Source: Streptomyces abyssomicinicus (GTDB lineage Bacteria; Actinomycetota; Actinomycetes; Streptomycetales; Streptomycetaceae). From it: a DNA stretch of 64,000 bases. A model generated the notes under the pieces. The model searched no databases, had not been told where the DNA came from, and saw nothing but the letters and a program-made list of their open reading frames with translations. Below, piece by piece: positions 1 through 9,936 of the stretch (positions are counted from its first letter, which is position 1; every line of letters begins with the position of its first letter). Where the stretch lies: positions 840,180-904,179 of the forward strand of contig NZ_BBZI01000005.1 in the NCBI RefSeq assembly GCF_008974245.1, in the 5' to 3' direction. The translations under genes and the position numbers were made by a program.

Positions 1-1
1 C

Positions 2-1684
2 CTCGCGTCCCTGGCGGCGCTGCCCGTGGCGGTGGGACGCGCCGTCCAGGCGGTGGCCGACCGGTCGACGGGCGCGCTCGCCGCGGCCGCCGGATGGCTC
101 GTCGTGACGGGAGCGGTGGCCGCCGTCGCCGACACGATGCTGCAACGCGCCGCCGTCACCAACTGGATCACCGCCGCCACCCGTCTCCAGCAGCTGCTCT
201 CCCGCAAGGCCGCCGAACTCGGCACGGTGCTCGGGCGGCGGGTGGCGGCGGGCGAGGTGGCGACCGTGAGCACCAACGACGTGGAGAAGATCGGGTGGTT
301 CGTGGAGACCACGGCCCGCTTCTCCTCGGCCCTGGCCGCGGTCACGGGGGTGGCGGTCACGATGGCCGTCACGCAGCCGGAGATGGCGTGGATCGTGGCC
401 GTCGGATGCCCGCTGATGACGCTGTCCTCGCTGCCGCTGCTGCCGTACGCGACCCGGCGCGCCGACGTGCAGCGGGCCAGGGCGGGCCGGGCCACCGTCC
501 TGGTCTCCGACACCGTCGCCGGCCTGCGGGTGCTGCGCGGCATCGGGGGCGAGGAGCTGTTCCTGCGGCGCTACCGCCACGCCTCCCAGGAGGTGCGCGG
601 TGCCGCCGTGCACAGCGCGCGCATGTGGGCGCTGATCGCCGCCGTGCAGGTGGTGCTGCCGGGCCTCTTCCTGACCGCCGTCGTCTGGCGCGGGGCGCGT
701 CTCGCACTCGACGGGAGCATGCCCGTCGGTGAGCTGATCGCCTGCTACGGCTTCGCCGCCTTCCTCGTCACACCGCTCAGGAGCTTCGAGGAGATGGCCA
801 TGGCCTGGTCGTTCTCCCGCCCCTCCGCGCGCCGGGCCGCCCGGCTCCTCGCCATGCGGCGGCAGTCCGAGCCGGCGGCCCCCGGGTACGACGTACTGCC
901 GGACGGCGATCTGTTCGACCCGGTCACCGGGACGCTGGCCCCCGCGGGCCTGCTGACCGCCGTGGTGTGCGGCGACCCCGACGCCGCCGGGCGCCTGGCC
1001 GACCGGCTCGGCGGGCACGACCCGGTCGCCCGCGCCGCCGGGGAGCCGCCCGCCCTCCTGGCCGGCGTCCCCCTCGACGCGCTCCGCCTCGACGACGCCC
1101 GCACGGCGGTGCTCGTCCAGGACAAGGAGACGACGCTGCTGTCGGGCACCCTCGCCGAACTGCTGGACGTGCCCCGTTCCGGAGCCGTGACGGCGCGCCG
1201 GGCACTCGAGGCGGCGCAGTGCGCGGACGTCCTGGAGGCCCTGCGCAAGTCCCTGCCCGCGCCCCGCCGCGACCTGCCCGGCCCCCGTGACGACCCGATG
1301 GCCGCGGCCGTCACCGAACGCGGCCGGTCGCTCTCCGGAGGCCAGCGCCAGCGCCTGGCACTGGCCCGCTCCCTCGTGGCCGACCCCGGCGTCCTGGTGC
1401 TGGACGAGCCGACCAGCGCCGTCGACTCCCACACCGAGGCCCGGATCGCCGACGGCCTCAGGGAACTCAGGAAGGGCCGTACCACCGTGGTGCTCACCTC
1501 CAGCCCGCTGCTGCTGGACCGCGCCGACCGCGTGGTGTACCTGGCCGGCGCGACGGCCGTCGCCGCCGGAACCCACCGCGAACTGCTGCGCACCGAACCC
1601 GCCTACCGGGCGGCGGTCGGCCGGACGGCGGACGAGCGGCCCCGCCGCACCGCCGGCGAGAGGGAACTGGAGGAACCGGCGTGA
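2..1684 (+). CDS. ABC exporter half-transporter, subunit 1 (5' end outside window)
   Basis: Membrane-spanning ABC exporter subunit; the reading frame is open to the window edge, so the N-terminus and probably the first membrane helices are missing. Hydrophobic segments fill the first ~280 visible residues, followed by a nucleotide-binding domain. This domain has an intact signature LSGGQRQR (1331-1354) and Walker B VLVLDEPTSAVD (from 1391). The Walker A position reads GDPDAAGR (about 971-994) with no lysine, and the H-loop histidine is replaced (VVLTSSPLLL). It therefore cannot form a complete ATP site by itself. It overlaps the next ABC gene by 4 bases (GTGA), so the two very likely form a heterodimer. 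The substrate is unknown: a siderophore is possible because the enterobactin-type operon lies 7 kb away, and a RiPP from a cluster upstream of the window is an alternative. Confidence 0.9.
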   Translation, partial: LASLAALPVAVGRAVQAVADRSTGALAAAAGWLVVTGAVAAVADTMLQRAAVTNWITAATRLQQLLSRKAAELGTVLGRRVAAGEVATVSTNDVEKIGWFVETTARFSSALAAVTGVAVTMAVTQPEMAWIVAVGCPLMTLSSLPLLPYATRRADVQRARAGRATVLVSDTVAGLRVLRGIGGEELFLRRYRHASQEVRGAAVHSARMWALIAAVQVVLPGLFLTAVVWRGARLALDGSMPVGELIACYGFAAFLVTPLRSFEEMAMAWSFSRPSARRAARLLAMRRQSEPAAPGYDVLPDGDLFDPVTGTLAPAGLLTAVVCGDPDAAGRLADRLGGHDPVARAAGEPPALLAGVPLDALRLDDARTAVLVQDKETTLLSGTLAELLDVPRSGAVTARRALEAAQCADVLEALRKSLPAPRRDLPGPRDDPMAAAVTERGRSLSGGQRQRLALARSLVADPGVLVLDEPTSAVDSHTEARIADGLRELRKGRTTVVLTSSPLLLDRADRVVYLAGATAVAAGTHRELLRTEPAYRAAVGRTADERPRRTAGERELEEPA

Positions 1685-3462
1685 GAGGCGTCCGTCCCCC
1701 GCACGACGACCCGGCGGCCTCCCGGCGGGCGACGTCCCTGCCCGTCGCCTCCCCAGCGGCCGTCCGGCGCCACATCGGCACGCTGCTGCGGCGCCACCGC
1801 AGGGAGTTCGCCCTGCTGGTCGCCGTGAACGCGGTGGCCGTCGGCGCCTCCATGGCGGGTCCCTTCCTGCTCGGCCGCACGGTCGGGTCCGTCGCGGCGG
1901 GGCGCGAGGTGGACCTCGCGCCCACCGTCGGCCTGTTCCTTGCCGCGGTGGCGGTCCAGGGGCTGTTCACCTGGCAGGTGCGCCTGCGGGGGGCGGTCCT
2001 CGGCGAGCGCATGCTGGCCGAGCTGCGGGAGGAATTCCTGGTGCGCGCCGTGGGACTGCCCCCGGAGGTGCTGGAGGGCGCCGGCACCGGGGAGCTGCTG
2101 TCCCGGGTCACCACCGACGTCGACCGGCTGTCCGGCGCCATGCGCGAGGCCGTGCCCCAGCTGGTCATCTCGGTGATGTGGGCCGGTCTGCTGCTCGGCG
2201 GACTGGCGGTGACGTCACCGGTGTTCGCGCTGGTGACGCTGCTCGTCCTCCCGCTGCTGCTGGTCGCCTGCCGCTGGTACTTCCGCCTGGCGCCCGGCGC
2301 CTACCGCTCGGAGACCGCGGGATACGCCGACGTGTGCGGAACGCTGGCGGAGTCGATCGACGCCGGCCGGACCATCGAGGCCCACCGGCTCGGAAGCCGC
2401 CGGGTGGCACGGTCCGACGGGCGCCTGCGGGTCTGGACGGGCTGGCAGCGGTACACGATGTGGCTGCGCACCGTGTTCTTCCTCGCGGTCCACGCCACCC
2501 ACACCCTGATCCTCACCCTCGTCCTGCTGATCGGCGGCTGGCTGACCCTGCGGGGCCGGCTCACCGTCGGCGAACTGACCACCGGGGCACTGCTGGTGCA
2601 GATGCTGGTCAACCCCGTCGACATGATCCTGCGCTGGTACGCGGACCTCCAGGTGGCCCAGGTGTCGCTCGCCCGGCTGATCGGGGTCCACGAGATCGAG
2701 GCCGGCCAGGGCCCCGGCGGCCTGGCGCCCCGCGGACGGGAGATGGCCGCCGAACGGGTCCGCTTCGGCTACACGCCGGGCAGGGACGTGCTGCACGAGG
2801 TGTCGCTGCGGATCCGGCCCGGCACGCGCGTCGCGCTGGTGGGCCCCTCGGGGGCCGGCAAGTCGACCCTGGGCCGGCTGCTGGCGGGGATCCACACCCC
2901 GAGGACGGGCGAGGTCACGCTCGGCGGCGCCCGGCTGGCGGAGATGCCGGCCGAGCGGATCAGGGAACACGTGGTGGCGGTCAGCCAGGAGCACCACCTG
3001 TTCGTCGGCACCCTGCGCGACAACCTCCTGCTCGCCCGCCCCGCGGCGGCGGACGACGCCCTGTGGGACGCGCTCCACGCCGTGGGCGCGGCGGACTGGG
3101 CGCGCGCCCTGCCGGGGGGACTGGACACCGAACTCGGCGCCGGCGGCCTCACCCCCGTCCCCGCCCGGGCCCAGCAGATCGCCCTCGCCCGCCTCGTCCT
3201 GGCAGACCCGCACACCCTCGTCCTCGACGAGGCCACGTCGCTGCTCGACCCGCAGGCCGCCCGGGAGCTGGAGCGCTCGCTCGCCGCGGTGCTGGAGGGC
3301 AGGACCGTGGTGGCCATCGCCCACCGCCTGAACACCGCCCGCGACGCCGACCTGGTCGCCGTCGTCGAGGACGGCCGCATCACCGAGTACGGCGGACACG
3401 ACCGGCTGATCGCGCGGGGCGGCACCTACGCCGCCCTCTGGCGGTCCTGGCACGGCCGGTGA
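1681..3462 (+). CDS. ABC exporter half-transporter, subunit 2
   Basis: Full-length exporter half (593 aa): a six-helix transmembrane domain at about residues 35-325 and a nucleotide-binding domain at about 350-590. Walker A GPSGAGKS (388-395), Walker B TLVLDEATSLLD and the H-loop AHRLNTA are intact. The signature LSGGQ is lost; the region reads LTPVPARAQQ (near 3151-3177). This complements subunit 1, which keeps the signature but lacks Walker A lysine and H-loop histidine. The GTG start overlaps the stop of subunit 1. A strong hairpin follows the stop. Function is inferred as export of a small molecule or peptide; nothing in the sequence names the cargo. Confidence 0.92.
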   Translation: MRGVRPPHDDPAASRRATSLPVASPAAVRRHIGTLLRRHRREFALLVAVNAVAVGASMAGPFLLGRTVGSVAAGREVDLAPTVGLFLAAVAVQGLFTWQVRLRGAVLGERMLAELREEFLVRAVGLPPEVLEGAGTGELLSRVTTDVDRLSGAMREAVPQLVISVMWAGLLLGGLAVTSPVFALVTLLVLPLLLVACRWYFRLAPGAYRSETAGYADVCGTLAESIDAGRTIEAHRLGSRRVARSDGRLRVWTGWQRYTMWLRTVFFLAVHATHTLILTLVLLIGGWLTLRGRLTVGELTTGALLVQMLVNPVDMILRWYADLQVAQVSLARLIGVHEIEAGQGPGGLAPRGREMAAERVRFGYTPGRDVLHEVSLRIRPGTRVALVGPSGAGKSTLGRLLAGIHTPRTGEVTLGGARLAEMPAERIREHVVAVSQEHHLFVGTLRDNLLLARPAAADDALWDALHAVGAADWARALPGGLDTELGAGGLTPVPARAQQIALARLVLADPHTLVLDEATSLLDPQAARELERSLAAVLEGRTVVAIAHRLNTARDADLVAVVEDGRITEYGGHDRLIARGGTYAALWRSWHGR

Positions 3463-3482
3463 GCCGGCCGGGCGGCCGGGCC

Positions 3483-3506
3483 CCGGCGGGCGCGGGCGCC
3501 CGCCGG
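3483..3506. terminator. Bidirectional hairpin terminator
   Basis: Perfect inverted repeat with 11-base arms (CCGGCGGGCGC and its complement) around GG. It sits between the convergent ABC exporter and LuxR-type genes, 20 bases after one stop and 10 bases beyond the other. No T-run follows, as is usual in Streptomyces. Confidence 0.7.
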
Positions 3507-3515
3507 CAGGTCACC

Positions 3516-4457
3516 TCAGGCCGGAAGCCGCACGGGAGGACCGAGCGCCTCGGCGGGCGGGAAGGACGCCCCCAGCTCCCTCTTGGCGAGCAGATAGCCC
3601 ATCTCCGTGCGGTTCTTCGCCCCCAGCTCGGCCTTCAGACGGGCCACGTGTTCCGCCGTGCTGCGCTGCGAGAGCCCCAGCTTCTTGGAGATGTGCTTGT
3701 CCGGGTGCCCGTCGATCAGCATCTGGATCAGCGCCTTCCGGAACGGCGTGCTGACGTCCCCGGCGGCGCGTGCCGCGTGCGTCGGACGGAAGGGGTGGCC
3801 CGCCGCGCGGGTCCAGTGACGCTCGTACAGGTCCACCAGGAACGAGACGGTCACCGGGTCGGTGACCACGGTGTTCCTCGTCCGGAGATCGGGCGTCAGC
3901 AGGAAGGCGGCCTGGCCGTCGACCACCACGAGCTGGTTGAAGAAGTCGTCGAGCGTGCGGATCTCGCCGCCCGGGGCGTCGATCCGCCGGACGAAGCTCT
4001 TGACCGACTCGTTGTAACGGGCCGGATGCTGGCAGAGGACCTTCACCCGGGCGCGGCGGGCCAGGACGGCCCTGCTGACCTCCGCCAGGTTCTGCAGGTA
4101 GGGGTCCGGGGGGACGGCGCCCGGCAGCGCGATGAGCACGTCCCGCCGGGCCCGGGCGATCTCGCGCAGCACGGCCTGGGAGGACACGGTCGCCGGCCCC
4201 GGCGGGTCGGGCTGCGAGCGCACCAGCGAGAGGATGGCGAGCGCCCGCTCCTCCAGGTCGTGGGAGAGCGCGTCGGCGACCGCGTGGTGGGCTATGCGTT
4301 CGGCGACCGGGACGAAGCCGCCGGCGGTTCTGCGGAGCAGCCCCAGGGACACCAACTGCTGCAGGGGTGTATGGTCCTGCCAGAACGTCAGTGCCCTGCC
4401 GGACAGGGCGTCGCGCAGGACGTCGGATGCGGATGACGCTAGAGCGGTGGCGTCCAT
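3516..4457 (-). CDS. LuxR-type regulator with TrmB/PLD-like sensor region
   Basis: Predicted DNA-binding regulator of 313 aa. The N-terminal ~75 residues resemble a small helical or winged-helix region. The middle (~90-230) looks like the phospholipase-D-like module of TrmB-type regulators (VLIALPGAVPPDPYL, VKVLCQHPARYN, LVVVDGQAAFLL). The C-terminus carries a GerE/LuxR helix-turn-helix (DKHISKKLGLSQRSTAEHV). There is no phosphoacceptor receiver domain, so it is not a classical response regulator. The ATG at 4457 is preceded by GGAG; longer forms read into arginine-rich nonsense. It converges on the ABC exporter pair and may control it or a cluster outside the window. The inducer is unknown. 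Confidence 0.82.
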   Translation of the reverse strand: MDATALASSASDVLRDALSGRALTFWQDHTPLQQLVSLGLLRRTAGGFVPVAERIAHHAVADALSHDLEERALAILSLVRSQPDPPGPATVSSQAVLREIARARRDVLIALPGAVPPDPYLQNLAEVSRAVLARRARVKVLCQHPARYNESVKSFVRRIDAPGGEIRTLDDFFNQLVVVDGQAAFLLTPDLRTRNTVVTDPVTVSFLVDLYERHWTRAAGHPFRPTHAARAAGDVSTPFRKALIQMLIDGHPDKHISKKLGLSQRSTAEHVARLKAELGAKNRTEMGYLLAKRELGASFPPAEALGPPVRLPA

Positions 4458-5103
4458 GAATCTCCTTCTCCACTGCGGTGCGGGCGGCGTCGGCTCGGGC
4501 GGATGCCGGTGAGGAGTCCAGAGGCGGCTGCGGGCGGGACGTCGGCGGCCTGACGACGGACCACGGGCTCCGCCGCCGTGCCGGCCGCGGCCAGGTACGC
4601 CTCCCTCCCCGTGGCCGCGACGACCGTCCTGGCCCGGCATGGCCGAAAACCTTACGAACCTTCACATGATCATCAGTGGCCGACAAGGACGCCTCACGGG
4701 CCGGTGATTCATTCCGGCCACACCGCCCGCGCCCGCGCGAACGGGCCTTCGGGGAACGTAGTAAGCGTTTTCCCGATACGGGCGGGAACGCGCTCGCGGA
4801 TGCCCGGGCCGCACCGCCCGGGCCGCGCCCACTGGTCACCGGCCCGGCGCGGCGCCAGGACGGACGAGCGGCAGGCCGCAGGGGTGTCCCGGCATGCGGA
4901 GTGCCGCCGTCCGTGAGGATGTCCGGAACCGTCGGCGTGGCCCCGTGCGTGCTGCGGCCCCGCTCGTCCGTCCCTCCGCCGAAACTCCAGCCGTTCTGTG
5001 GTGAACTCCTGGTCGACGCCCGCCTCGGCGTTCGAGCGCGCCTCTGAAATGTGCACGGCAATTTGGGCTAGGCTGCGGCGATTACCGATGACCGGAGGTA
5101 AAG
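4458..5103. other. Intergenic region between divergent genes
   Basis: 646 bases without a convincing gene; the open frames here lack ribosome sites and have arginine-rich, low-information products. It should hold the promoters of the LuxR-type gene (leftward) and the gamma-glutamyltransferase gene (rightward). Two AACCTT hexamers 9 bases apart (4648-4662) lie about 190 bases before the regulator start. Near the right end, TAGGCT (5069-5074) could be a -10 element for the transferase, with only a weak -35 match. A good ribosome site (GGAGG) is at about 5094-5099. Confidence 0.6.
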
Positions 5104-6972
5104 GTGCGTCATTCCGCCACACCCCTGCCCGTCACACGGAACACGACCCGGGCGCCGGCAGGGCGCCGGGCGACGAGGCCGGCGGTCCTGGCCGTTACGG
5201 CCGCCCTGCTCTCCACCCTCACCGTCGCCGCCCCGGCGCAGGGCTCGCCGGCCGGCCGCCCCGGTGAGACCCCCGTCAAGACGCCGGTCGCCACCGGGTA
5301 CGGCGGGGCCGTCTCCAGCGTCGACGCGGACGCGACCGCGGCCGGGCTGGAGATCCTGAGGAAGGGCGGCAACGCGGTCGACGCGGCCGTCGCCACCGCC
5401 GCCGCGCTCGGCGTCACCGAGCCCTACTCGGCCGGTGTCGGCGGAGGCGGCTACTTCGTCCACTACGACGCGCGGACGCGTACCGTGCAGACCGTCGACG
5501 GCCGCGAGACCGCGCCGCTGAGCGCCGGCAGCGACCTGTTCCTGGAGGACGGCAAGCCGATCCCGTTCGCCGAGGCCGTCACCAGCGGCCTGAGCGTCGG
5601 CACCCCCGGCACCCCCGCCACCTGGCAGACCGTCCTGGACAAGTGGGGCAGCAAGCGGCTCGGATCCGTGCTGGCGCCCGCCGAACGGCTGGCCCGCGAC
5701 GGCTTCACCGTCGACGAGACCTTCCGCGCGCAGACCGCCGCCAACGAGGCCCGGTTCCGCAACTTCCCCGACACCGTGGACCTGTTCCTCCCCGGCGGAC
5801 AGCTCCCCGTGGTCGGCTCGACGCTGAAGAACCCGGACCTGGCCCGCACCTACGCCCGGATGGCCCGGGAGGGCGCCGGCGTCATGTACCGCGGGCCGAT
5901 CGCCGAGGACATCGTCGAGACGGTCAACCACCCGCCGGTGGACCCCGGTTCGGCCCACCGGGCACGGCCCGGCGACCTGACCGGGCGTGACCTCGCGCGG
6001 TACCGGGTCAGGGCGCAGGCGCCCACCGAGGTCCGCTACCGGGGCCTGAAGGTCTACGGCATGGCCCCGTCGTCCTCCGGCGGCACCACCGTCGGCGAGG
6101 CCCTCAACATCCTGGAGAGCACCGACCTCTCCAGGGCGACCGAGGAGCAGTACCTCCACCGCTTCGTCGAGGCGAGCCGGATCGCCTTCGCCGACCGCGG
6201 CCGCTGGGTCGGCGACCCCGCCTTCGAGGACGTGCCCACCGAGGAACTGCTCTCCCAGGAGTTCGCGGACTCCCGCGCCTGCCTGATCAAGGACGACGCG
6301 GTGCTCACCAGCCCCGTCGCCCCCGGCGACCCGCGCGATCCGCAGGCCTGCGCGAGCGGCGGCGAGGCGGCGCCGACCACCTACGAGGGAGAGAGCACCA
6401 CCCACCTGACGGTCGCCGACAAGTGGGGCAACGTCGTCGCCTACACGCTCACCATCGAGCAGACCGGCGGCAGCGGCATCACCGTCCCGGGCCGCGGCTT
6501 CCTGCTCAACAACGAGCTGACCGACTTCTCCTTCGCCCCCGCGAACCCGGCCGTCCACGACCCGAACCTGCCCGGTCCGGGGAAGCGGCCGCGGTCCTCG
6601 ATGTCCCCGACGATCGTGCTCGACGGCAAGGGCAGGCCGGTACTGGCACTCGGCTCACCGGGCGGCGCGACCATCATCACCACGGTGCTGCAGACCCTCA
6701 CCGGCGTGGTCGACCGGGGCCTGCCGCTGGTCGACGCCATCGCCGCGCCCCGCGCCAGCCAGCGCAACGCGGCCCGCACCGAACTGGAACCCGGCCTGTA
6801 CGACAGCGCGCTGCGCGGGCGGCTCGAGGCCCTCGGCCACGTGTTCAGCCGCAACCCGGAGATCGGCGCCGCCACCGGCGTGCACCGGCTGCCCGACGGC
6901 CGCTGGACCGCGGCGGCCGAGACCGTACGCCGCGGCGGCGGATCCGCCATGGTGGTGCGGCCCGCCGGCTGA
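5104..6972 (+). CDS. ggt: Secreted gamma-glutamyltransferase
   Basis: Hydrolyses or transfers the gamma-glutamyl group of glutathione and related peptides; acts outside the cell. The 622-residue protein begins with an arginine-rich n-region and hydrophobic stretch (VLAVTAALLSTLTVAAPAQG), a Sec- or Tat-type signal peptide. Family landmarks follow: a GGNAVDAAVA helix near residue 90 and the autoprocessing/catalytic threonine at about T432 in STTHLTVADKWGN. The oxyanion and substrate region LGSPGGATIITTVLQ completes the set. Length suits the family (~560-620). Cleavage before T432 would give large and small subunits. The GTG start has GGAGG 5 bases upstream. It is monocistronic and converges on the ClpC-like gene. 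A second, unsecreted homologue lies at 51.7 kb. Confidence 0.93.
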   Translation: MRHSATPLPVTRNTTRAPAGRRATRPAVLAVTAALLSTLTVAAPAQGSPAGRPGETPVKTPVATGYGGAVSSVDADATAAGLEILRKGGNAVDAAVATAAALGVTEPYSAGVGGGGYFVHYDARTRTVQTVDGRETAPLSAGSDLFLEDGKPIPFAEAVTSGLSVGTPGTPATWQTVLDKWGSKRLGSVLAPAERLARDGFTVDETFRAQTAANEARFRNFPDTVDLFLPGGQLPVVGSTLKNPDLARTYARMAREGAGVMYRGPIAEDIVETVNHPPVDPGSAHRARPGDLTGRDLARYRVRAQAPTEVRYRGLKVYGMAPSSSGGTTVGEALNILESTDLSRATEEQYLHRFVEASRIAFADRGRWVGDPAFEDVPTEELLSQEFADSRACLIKDDAVLTSPVAPGDPRDPQACASGGEAAPTTYEGESTTHLTVADKWGNVVAYTLTIEQTGGSGITVPGRGFLLNNELTDFSFAPANPAVHDPNLPGPGKRPRSSMSPTIVLDGKGRPVLALGSPGGATIITTVLQTLTGVVDRGLPLVDAIAAPRASQRNAARTELEPGLYDSALRGRLEALGHVFSRNPEIGAATGVHRLPDGRWTAAAETVRRGGGSAMVVRPAG

Positions 6973-6996
6973 CGGACCGCACCCGCGGGGCCCGGG

Positions 6997-9714
6997 TCAG
7001 GAACCCGTCCCGCCGGAGCCGCCGAACGGCGCCTCCGGCGGGACGTCCTGCGCGGCGGACGCGGTCGAACCGCCGCTCTCCACGCGGAAGGCCGGACGGT
7101 CGTCCGCGCCGACCTCCACCGTCACCCGGCCGCCCGTGGACAGGCGGCCGTCCAGCAGCATCCGGGACAGCTCGTTGTCCACCTCACGCTGGATGGTGCG
7201 GCGCAGCGGGCGGGCGCCGTACTCCGGCTGGTGGCCGTGACGCGCCAGCCAGTCCACCGCCTCGTCGGTGAACCGCACGGTGACGTCCTGCGCGCGCAGC
7301 CGGCGCCGGGTCCGCTCCAGCATCAGGTCGGTGATCTGCCGCAGCTGGACGTCGGTCAGCTGGCGGAACACCACGATCTCGTCGATCCGGTTGAGGAACT
7401 CCGGCCGGAAGTGCTGCCGCAGCGGGCGCAGCACCTGCTCCCGGCGGGCCTCCTCGTCCGCCGCCGCGTCCGCGGCGGCGAAGCCCAGCGTCCCGCCGCC
7501 CCGGACGATCGCCTCCGAGCCCAGGTTGCTGGTCATCACGATCACCGTGTTGGTGAAGTCCACGGTGCGGCCCTGGGAGTCGGTCAGCCGCCCGTCGTCC
7601 AGCACCTGGAGCAGGATGTTGAAGACGTCGGGGTGCGCCTTCTCCACCTCGTCGAGCAGCAGCAGCGAGTACGGGTGACGCCGGACCACCTCGGTGAGCT
7701 GGCCGGCCTCCTCGTGCCCCACGTATCCGGGCGGCGCGCCCACCAGGCGGCTCACCGTGTGGCGTTCCTGGTACTCGCTCATGTCGAGCCGGACCATCCG
7801 CTCCTCGCTGCCGAACAGCGCCTCGGCGAGGGCCCGGGCCAGCTCCGTCTTGCCGACGCCGGTCGGACCGAGGAAGAGGAAGCTGCCGATCGGCCGGTCC
7901 GCGCCCGCCAGACCGGCACGGGCCCGCAGCACGGCGTCCGACACCGCCCTGACGGCCTCGTCCTGGCCCACCACCCGGTCGTGCAGGTGCTGCTCCAGGT
8001 GCAGCAGCCGCTCCTTCTCCTCGGCGGTCAGGCTGGACACCGGGATGCCCGTCTGCCGGGAGACGACCTCGGCGATCGACTCCACGGTGACCACCAGGTT
8101 CTGGCCCTCGTCCGGCTGCTCGTCCTGGCCCGCCGTCTCGATGCGCGCGCGGACCTCCTCGATCCGGTCCCGCAGCCGCGTCGCCTCCTCGTACTGCTCG
8201 GCGGCGACCGCCTGGTCCTTGTCGCGGGTCAGCTGCTCGGCCTCCCGCTGCAGCGCGCGCACGTCGGTGCGGCGGCCGCGCGAGCGCAGCCGGACCCGGG
8301 CACCGGCCTGGTCCATCAGGTCGATCGCCTTGTCCGGCAGGAACCGCTCGGTGAGGTAGCGGTCGGAGAGCTCCACGGCCGCCACCAGCGCCTCGTCGGT
8401 GTACCGCACCTGGTGGTGGGCCTCGTAGCGGTCGGCGAGGCCGCGCAGGATCTCGATCGCGTCGGCGACCGAGGGCTCCGGCACCATGACCGGCTGGAAG
8501 CGGCGGGCCAGCGCGGCGTCCTTCTCGATCCGCCGGTACTCCTCCAGCGTCGTGGCGCCCACCACGTGCAGTTCGCCGCGGGCCAGGGCCGGCTTGAGGA
8601 TGTTGCCGGCGTCCATCCCGCCGCCCTCGCCCCCGCCGCCCGCGCCGACCACCGTGTGCAGCTCGTCGATGAAGACGACCAGCTCGTTGGGGTGTGCGCG
8701 GATCTCGTCGATGATGCCGTTGAGCCGCTCCTCGAAGTCGCCGCGGTAGCGGGTGCCGGCCAGCACCCCGGACACGTCCAGGGCGACCACACGGCGTCCG
8801 GCGAGCACGTCGGGGACGTCGTCGTCCGCGATCCGCTGGGCCAGGCCCTCCACGATCGCGGTCTTGCCGACGCCGGCGTCGCCGATCAGCACCGGGTTGT
8901 TCTTGCCGCGGCGGGAGAGCACCTCGACGGTCTGCTCGATCTCCTCGTCGCGGCCGATCACCGGGTCGATGCGGCCCTGACGGGCCAGGTCCGTGAGGTC
9001 ACGGCCGAACTGGTCCAGATAGGGCGTGTTCATGCCGTGCTGCGGCTGCTCGGGGTGGCGGCCCACCGCGGTGCTTCCGGAGGGCCCGCGCCGGCCCGCC
9101 GGGGAGGACGGGTCCTGGCCCTCCGGCGGGGGAGTGGGGGCGAAACGGGCCGTGCTGAGGATGTGCCCGGCCGCCGAGTCGGGGTTGTCGGCCAGCGCGC
9201 TCAGCACGTGCTCGGGGCCGATGTAGCCGTCGCCGCGGCTGCGCGCCAGCTCGTGCGCGTCCAGCAGGGCGCGTTTGACCGCGGGCGTCATCACCACCGA
9301 GGCCGGCGGCGTCTCGTTCCCGGCGGGGGCGGCGGAGCGGCTGTCGATGTCCGCGGCCAGCTCGTCCGGGTCGGCGCCCGCCCGGGCGATCAGGCCCCGG
9401 GTGGGCTCGATGGCCAGGGCGGCGCGCAGCAGGTGCTCCGTCTCCAGGTCACGGCTGCCGTGCTCGGCGGCGTAGGCGGCCGCGGCGCGGACCAGGTCCT
9501 GGGCGGGACGGCTCATCAGGCGGCCGATGTCCACCCGCCGGGGCGGCGCGCCGTCACCGCCCCCCTGGCCACCGCCCTGGCCCGCCTGCGGGCCGGCGCC
9601 GGAGCCCCGGGCCGAGGGGGAGGGGCCGAAGAGGCCACTGCTGAAAAGGCGTGCGAAGAACTCTGCGAAGGGGTCCGAGCCGTAGCCCTGCGGACCCGGG
9701 AATCCGCTGGTCAT
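6997..9714 (-). CDS. ClpC-like AAA+ unfoldase
   Basis: HSP100 ATPase (905 aa) that unfolds proteins for a peptidase. Order: Gly/Pro-rich N-terminal tail (1-60), Clp_N repeats (~70-215), AAA+ D1 with Walker A GDAGVGKT (~279-286) and Walker B VFIDELHT, a short middle region with a UVR-like segment, AAA+ D2 with Walker A GPTGVGKT (~614-621), then the C-terminal D2-small domain. A TLGF loop at about 742-745 matches the ClpP-docking tripeptide LGF of ClpC and argues for a ClpP partner and against a ClpB disaggregase; the middle region is also too short for ClpB. The Gly-rich N-terminal extension is longer than in housekeeping ClpC, so this is probably an accessory paralogue. The ATG at 9714 was chosen because Clp_N follows; its ribosome site is weak. 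Confidence 0.9.
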   Translation of the reverse strand: MTSGFPGPQGYGSDPFAEFFARLFSSGLFGPSPSARGSGAGPQAGQGGGQGGGDGAPPRRVDIGRLMSRPAQDLVRAAAAYAAEHGSRDLETEHLLRAALAIEPTRGLIARAGADPDELAADIDSRSAAPAGNETPPASVVMTPAVKRALLDAHELARSRGDGYIGPEHVLSALADNPDSAAGHILSTARFAPTPPPEGQDPSSPAGRRGPSGSTAVGRHPEQPQHGMNTPYLDQFGRDLTDLARQGRIDPVIGRDEEIEQTVEVLSRRGKNNPVLIGDAGVGKTAIVEGLAQRIADDDVPDVLAGRRVVALDVSGVLAGTRYRGDFEERLNGIIDEIRAHPNELVVFIDELHTVVGAGGGGEGGGMDAGNILKPALARGELHVVGATTLEEYRRIEKDAALARRFQPVMVPEPSVADAIEILRGLADRYEAHHQVRYTDEALVAAVELSDRYLTERFLPDKAIDLMDQAGARVRLRSRGRRTDVRALQREAEQLTRDKDQAVAAEQYEEATRLRDRIEEVRARIETAGQDEQPDEGQNLVVTVESIAEVVSRQTGIPVSSLTAEEKERLLHLEQHLHDRVVGQDEAVRAVSDAVLRARAGLAGADRPIGSFLFLGPTGVGKTELARALAEALFGSEERMVRLDMSEYQERHTVSRLVGAPPGYVGHEEAGQLTEVVRRHPYSLLLLDEVEKAHPDVFNILLQVLDDGRLTDSQGRTVDFTNTVIVMTSNLGSEAIVRGGGTLGFAAADAAADEEARREQVLRPLRQHFRPEFLNRIDEIVVFRQLTDVQLRQITDLMLERTRRRLRAQDVTVRFTDEAVDWLARHGHQPEYGARPLRRTIQREVDNELSRMLLDGRLSTGGRVTVEVGADDRPAFRVESGGSTASAAQDVPPEAPFGGSGGTGS

Positions 9715-9936
9715 CAGCCATCCGTTTCGGCGCGCCCCCTGCATCGCGCGGGCGCACGAGGTCGACGGTCCGTGCGCCCGCCGGGTGCCCCCGAGGCAGG
9801 GGGCTACACCTGGGCCGCGGGGCGGCGGGCGCCGGCCGTCACCGCCCGCAGGCGGCGGACCACGCCGCGTCCCGGCCGGAACTTCGGAACCGGGCGGCGC
9901 CGGTTCCAGGGGCGACGACCGAGGGAGGTCCCAGGG

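Noticed and set aside
6997..9714. ClpB disaggregase as identity of the AAA+ gene
   Set aside because: The middle region is short and UVR-like, and an LGF ClpP-docking loop is present, favouring ClpC.
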